Shown one piece after another: positions 60,657 through 64,000 of a stretch of 64,000 nucleotides of DNA (position 1 is its first letter; the number at the start of each line of letters is the position of its first letter). The stretch spans positions 186,001 to 250,000 of the forward strand of contig OY970256.1 in NCBI GenBank assembly GCA_963715565.1, in the 5' to 3' direction. The DNA comes from JACVRN01 sp963715565 (lineage in GTDB: Bacteria > Acidobacteriota > Blastocatellia > Pyrinomonadales > Pyrinomonadaceae). Made by a program: the position numbers and the translations under genes. The notes under the pieces were generated by a model, which ran no database searches, had not been told where the DNA came from, and was given only the letters and a program-made list of their open reading frames with translations.

Positions 60657-62027
60657 TCACAGGTTGTAGTCCTTAATCTTGGTCAGGAGGGTTTTGTAGC
60701 TCACGCCCAGGGCTTCGGCGGCGCGCGTCTTGTTGCCCCCGGCTTCGGCGAGCGCCTCTCGAATCTTGCGTCGCTCGACAAGGCCGACAGCGCGCACTGC
60801 GGCCTCCGCGAGCGAGCCCGAAACGTCCAGCTCGCCCCACTCTTCCCGTTCGCTCTGCTCCGCGCTGCGCGCAAGGCCAAGGTCCTGCGGCTCAAGCTCT
60901 GTCGAGTCCGCGAGAATGCAGGCGCGCTCAATCGCGTTCTCTAATTCGCGTACGTTACCCGGCCACGAGTGCGCCTTGAGCATGTCAAGGGCGCTCTCCG
61001 AGAGCGTCGCTTCGCGGCCACGCAGCTCGCGCCCGAGGGAGGCTGCGAAATGTCGCGCCAGCAGGATGATGTCCGTGTCGCGCTCGCGCAAAGGCGGAAT
61101 CTCCACCGGAAAAACGGCGAGGCGGAAAAAGAGGTCGCGGCGAAACTCTCCGCTCTCGGCAGCCGCGCGCAGGTCGCGGTTTGTGGCGGCCACCACGCGC
61201 ACGTCAACAGGAATCGGGCTCCGGCCCCCTATGCGGTCCACAGTCTTCTCTTCGATGACGCGCAGGAGCTTGCCCTGCACGTTCAACGGCAGCTCGCCTA
61301 TCTCGTCCAGAAAAACAGTCCCGCCCATTGCCAGCTCAAACTTACCGAGGCGTCTTTCGCTTGCGCCTGTGAAAGCGCCGCGCTCGTGTCCGAACAGCTC
61401 GTTTTCAATCAGGGTTTCGGGGATGGCCGCGCAGTTGATAGCGACGAAGGGTTTGTCGCGGCGTGTGGAGAGATGATGCACGGCGCGTGCAAACAGTTCT
61501 TTGCCCGTGCCGGATTCGCCGAGCAGGAGCACGGTGGCTTCCGTTTGCGCGACGCGCTGCGTTTCCGAGACGGCGCGTTTTAACGTCTCGCTCTCGCCTA
61601 TGATGCGCGGGAAGCCATAGCGGCGCGACCACTCTTCGCGCAGCAGTATGTTCTCCGTGCGAAGGCGAGCCTGTTCCAGCGCGCGCTCGACCAGCAGCAG
61701 GAGGTGGTTGGAGTCTACGGGCTTTTGTAGAAAATCGTGCGCGCCGTCCTTCATAGCCTGCACGGCTTCATCAATCGAGCCGTAAGCGGTCATGACGATG
61801 ACGGGAACGTCCGGGTCTGCGGCGCGCGCGGCGCGTAGGACGTCGAGGCCCGTGCCGTGCGGCATGCGTAGGTCTGTGATGACTATGCGGTGCGGGGTGC
61901 GTGCTATCTCGTGGGCGGCTTCGCGCGCGTCGGCGCTCTCCGTGACGCTGTAGCCCGCGCTCTCCAGCGTCAGGCGCAGCACACGCCTCAAACTGTCCTT
62001 ATCCTCAACAAGCAGTATGTCCGGCAT
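60657..62027 (-). CDS. NtrC-type sigma-54 response regulator
   Basis: This encodes 456 residues from ATG 62027 (MPDILLVEDK); the frame extends 17 codons upstream but loses the receiver start. The receiver has the phospho-acceptor Asp52 (IVITDLRMP). The AAA+ domain has Walker A GESGTGKE (170-177) and the sigma-54 contact GAFTGA (217-222). A Fis-type HTH is at the end (NKTRAAEALGVSYKTLLTKI). No histidine kinase is adjacent in the window. Its targets may include the pilin genes to the right. Confidence 0.88.
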   Translation of the reverse strand: MPDILLVEDKDSLRRVLRLTLESAGYSVTESADAREAAHEIARTPHRIVITDLRMPHGTGLDVLRAARAADPDVPVIVMTAYGSIDEAVQAMKDGAHDFLQKPVDSNHLLLLVERALEQARLRTENILLREEWSRRYGFPRIIGESETLKRAVSETQRVAQTEATVLLLGESGTGKELFARAVHHLSTRRDKPFVAINCAAIPETLIENELFGHERGAFTGASERRLGKFELAMGGTVFLDEIGELPLNVQGKLLRVIEEKTVDRIGGRSPIPVDVRVVAATNRDLRAAAESGEFRRDLFFRLAVFPVEIPPLRERDTDIILLARHFAASLGRELRGREATLSESALDMLKAHSWPGNVRELENAIERACILADSTELEPQDLGLARSAEQSEREEWGELDVSGSLAEAAVRAVGLVERRKIREALAEAGGNKTRAAEALGVSYKTLLTKIKDYNL

Positions 62028-62148
62028 GCGTCGCGCTAACGGTCGGAATTTTAATTCGGAGCAATCAACCAGCATCAAGACAGAAACGAAAGCGAGTTGA
62101 TGTTAGCGAGCGCGACACCGCGCGTCAAGATGAGGCTGAAATAGAAGA

Positions 62149-62186
62149 ATGGGCGCTCGTGCTTTTTAGAGAGCACGAGCGCCCAT
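62149..62186 (-). terminator. terminator hairpin after the PilX-type gene
   Basis: The arms ATGGGCGCTCGTGCT and complement with an 8-nt loop lie 33 bp after the stop at 62219. There is no T-run. Confidence 0.7.
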
Positions 62187-62218
62187 CGCTTGAACATCGC
62201 GTAGTATTGGAGCTTCTC

Positions 62219-63412
62219 TTAATATTCCCTGACGCCGACGACGCGCGAGCCTGAGAGGTCGAGCCCCTTCTTCACCCAACTGGAATCATAAGCGATATCC
62301 GCATTACCGCCGCCGCTGGTGTTGTAGACCGGCGCGGTAAAGGCTGAGCCCGCCGTGGTGCGGTTAAAGCCCGCGACCACAATCGCTCCATCAATGCCCA
62401 TTGTTCCGCCGCCGTCACGCTGCAAGACTCCAGTGCCGAGAACCAGTATGAGACCCTTGAAGTTGAAATTGCCTTTGAACGTCGCGGTGCCGGTGATGAC
62501 CAACAGGCCAGCGCCGTCCTGAGGGCCGACGGTCGCGTTGCCGTCAATAAAAGTCATCTTGGGAGTGGTTGCGCTTCCGATATCGGTGGTGGAGGTAGTG
62601 AAGTAGCGACCGTTGGTGTCCGCCGTCTCTTGCAGGAGGTTCAGAAAAGCTCTGGCCTGATCGGCATTTTGCAGCCACGTCGGCAGATTGGCGTTAGCAA
62701 CCAGCCCTGTCTTCGGGTCTTCCACCGTATCCGGTTTGGCGGCAATATCCGTGTTGGCAATGGTCTGGTCTCCCGAACTGGTGAGACCGAAGGCGGGCAG
62801 CACCTGGCCGGTTCCGGCGGCGTCGTGTCCCGTATAGTCTTTGGCGTTACTCGACCCGGTGACAAAGCCGGCAGCCGCCGGGGTCGAGCCGCCCGCGCCG
62901 TTGAGGAGAATAGTCGAGGGCGGATTGTAATCGAAGTTGGTCCGCCGCACCATCATCTCCAATTGTTTCACTGCGCCCTTTGGTCCATAGCCGGTTGAGC
63001 GCACAATCAGACGGTCCGGGTCTTGGCCCACGGGCTTGTTGTCCGGGTCGGTAACGTAGACGGCGTAAGTACTGGTCCCTGTGAGATTGACCCTGCCGCT
63101 GGTCCCATAGGTCAGCCAGCCGCTCAGGTTCGGGTTCGTCACCAGGTTGCGAAAGGTCGCCGTCGTGACGCCGTTCGTCGCGTCGTCGTTGCCGCGAACC
63201 ACGTTGAGCGCGGCCTGAAGGCCCGCTTCCGCCGCGTAATAAGCCTGCACCTCGGCGGTTGAATCAATGGAGGTCGTGTTTGCCAGAGAGGTCGTCATGA
63301 TGACGGCCCCGCCCGCTATAAGGAGCAGCATCGAGAAGAGGAGTGTGGTAATTAGCGCCGCGCCGCGCTCGTTGTTACGGTCACGTTCCAATGTTGATAA
63401 AGTCTTGTTCAT
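62219..63412 (-). CDS. PilX-type pilus assembly protein
   Basis: This encodes 397 residues. The prepilin-like N-terminus is RGAALITTLLFSMLLLIAGGAVIM after a charged leader (NNERGAALI), with a Glu four residues before the hydrophobic core. The body is Gly/Asn rich and variable. PilX-like minor pilins help assemble type IV pili, which link to the DNA uptake genes comEC/comEA in this window. It lies 29 bp after the PilW-type gene, same strand. Confidence 0.75.
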   Translation of the reverse strand: MNKTLSTLERDRNNERGAALITTLLFSMLLLIAGGAVIMTTSLANTTSIDSTAEVQAYYAAEAGLQAALNVVRGNDDATNGVTTATFRNLVTNPNLSGWLTYGTSGRVNLTGTSTYAVYVTDPDNKPVGQDPDRLIVRSTGYGPKGAVKQLEMMVRRTNFDYNPPSTILLNGAGGSTPAAAGFVTGSSNAKDYTGHDAAGTGQVLPAFGLTSSGDQTIANTDIAAKPDTVEDPKTGLVANANLPTWLQNADQARAFLNLLQETADTNGRYFTTSTTDIGSATTPKMTFIDGNATVGPQDGAGLLVITGTATFKGNFNFKGLILVLGTGVLQRDGGGTMGIDGAIVVAGFNRTTAGSAFTAPVYNTSGGGNADIAYDSSWVKKGLDLSGSRVVGVREY

Positions 63413-63441
63413 CCTCTCAAATCTCCTATCGCTAATCCTTC

Positions 63442-64000
63442 TTAATATTGATACGCGAGAACATTGCGCAGCTTGACGTCTGTGATAAGGGTTTCCGTCG
63501 AAGCCGGTTGATAGCCGACCTGCCCGCGCGTTCCCACGGCCTGCAACTGCACGCAGGCGGCGATGACGATGTAGGCCGCCGAACTCGGCGTCACTTCGGC
63601 CTCGGCATTGCCCGCAGAGTTAAGCGGGTTCGTGATGTCGCAACCTGAGACGGTGTAGGTCACGCGCTCGTCGTAGTAGTGCAGGCGAAAACTGTCTATG
63701 CGGTTGGCAAGCACGGTGGTCGTGTTGGTGTTCACATCAAGGCGCGCAATCATCACGTTCGCGCCGTTGGCGTAGAGCGCGAAACTCACGTCTTCATCCT
63801 GCTCACTGGTGGCGTTATAACCGGTCGCGCCGCTAAAGGCGTTGAGGTTCGTGCGGATGCGTATGGACTGATTGTCAGAGTCCGCCGCCACGATGCCGTT
63901 AGTCGTCATGCCGAATCCCGTGTTGGAGATTTCGCGCGACATGATGTTGACGGCGCGCTGCACGTCGGCCAGCGCTTCGGTGCGCTGGGTCTCGCGCTTT
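63442..64000 (-). CDS. PilW-like minor pilin, 5' end outside window
   Basis: The frame stays open to the window edge, so only about the last 186 codons are seen. Visible features are QRAVNIMSREISNTGFGM and the variable β-rich head (AIRIRTNLNAFSGATG... VTYTVSGCD), as in PilW/PulJ-type pseudopilins. It precedes the PilX-type gene in the same operon. Confidence 0.7.
   Translation of the reverse strand, partial: KRETQRTEALADVQRAVNIMSREISNTGFGMTTNGIVAADSDNQSIRIRTNLNAFSGATGYNATSEQDEDVSFALYANGANVMIARLDVNTNTTTVLANRIDSFRLHYYDERVTYTVSGCDITNPLNSAGNAEAEVTPSSAAYIVIAACVQLQAVGTRGQVGYQPASTETLITDVKLRNVLAYQY

Overview
The window looks like chromosome from an Acidobacteriota member, probably class Blastocatellia. 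This is inferred from gene families only: a DUF4214 protein, a PEP-CTERM protein, a MOFRL-type glycerate kinase, a VIT/VWA protein, a Cys-rich 'FCGQC...VYNLS' protein and a Rad52-like protein together. No rRNA is present to confirm it. GC is moderately high, and genes mostly run in short same-strand groups with compact spacers.

Layout. 1-9 kb: the end of a DUF4214 gene, then a 2,514-residue secreted fusion of a subtilisin protease, RHS/YD repeats and a DUF4157-like HEVTH metallopeptidase, with a small lipoprotein gene just downstream. 9.4-10.5 kb: a single gene cassette, a DapB-like reductase between two integron-type attC sites, with no integrase in view. 10.6-12.6 kb: two secreted unknowns, one with kinase-like motifs. 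12.9-19.1 kb: comEC, modA, a cysteine dioxygenase, glycerate kinase and comEA. 19.3-22.0 kb: a TIR/NB-ARC/TPR protein. 22-28.6 kb: ftsK, a YD-repeat protein, prfB with an intact +1 programmed frameshift, and lnt. 29-33 kb: a small membrane protein, an IS200-type insertion, SPOR and NfeD-like proteins, a TPR lipoprotein-like protein and tRNA-Glu. 33.6-42 kb: a Rad52-like protein, a TPR protein, an ECF sigma factor overlapping a TonB-type protein, a VIT/VWA protein and a Cys-motif protein. 42-50 kb: SWIM, SRPBCC, a nitroreductase-like protein, an ECF sigma/ChrR anti-sigma pair, an EEP hydrolase, a GxxExxY nuclease-fold protein and an MDR oxidoreductase, then a VanX-type dipeptidase. 50-57 kb: small proteins, a methyltransferase, an aminotransferase-fold protein, a bacilliredoxin, tsaE, nnrE/nnrD and a 56-codon membrane protein. 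57.6-64 kb: a PEP-CTERM protein, murJ, an NtrC-type regulator and two pilin-like genes (PilX and a PilW-like gene cut by the window end).

The most unusual feature is a dense set of at least eight families of intergenic hairpin elements from 12 kb to 55 kb. Each arm is built from 7-10 bp degenerate direct repeats, and the element folds back on itself over roughly 75-150 bp. Several families occur two or more times here with conserved loops. They sit just after stop codons, supply the final codons and stop of lnt and tsaE, and nest inside one another. One family has two distinguishable ends. One copy (54603-54750) is a short hairpin; the other (47685-48151) carries a GxxExxY gene whose start codon lies inside the repeat arm. 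This is a candidate for an undescribed mobile or regulatory system. The attC-flanked DapB-like cassette is the second strong lead.
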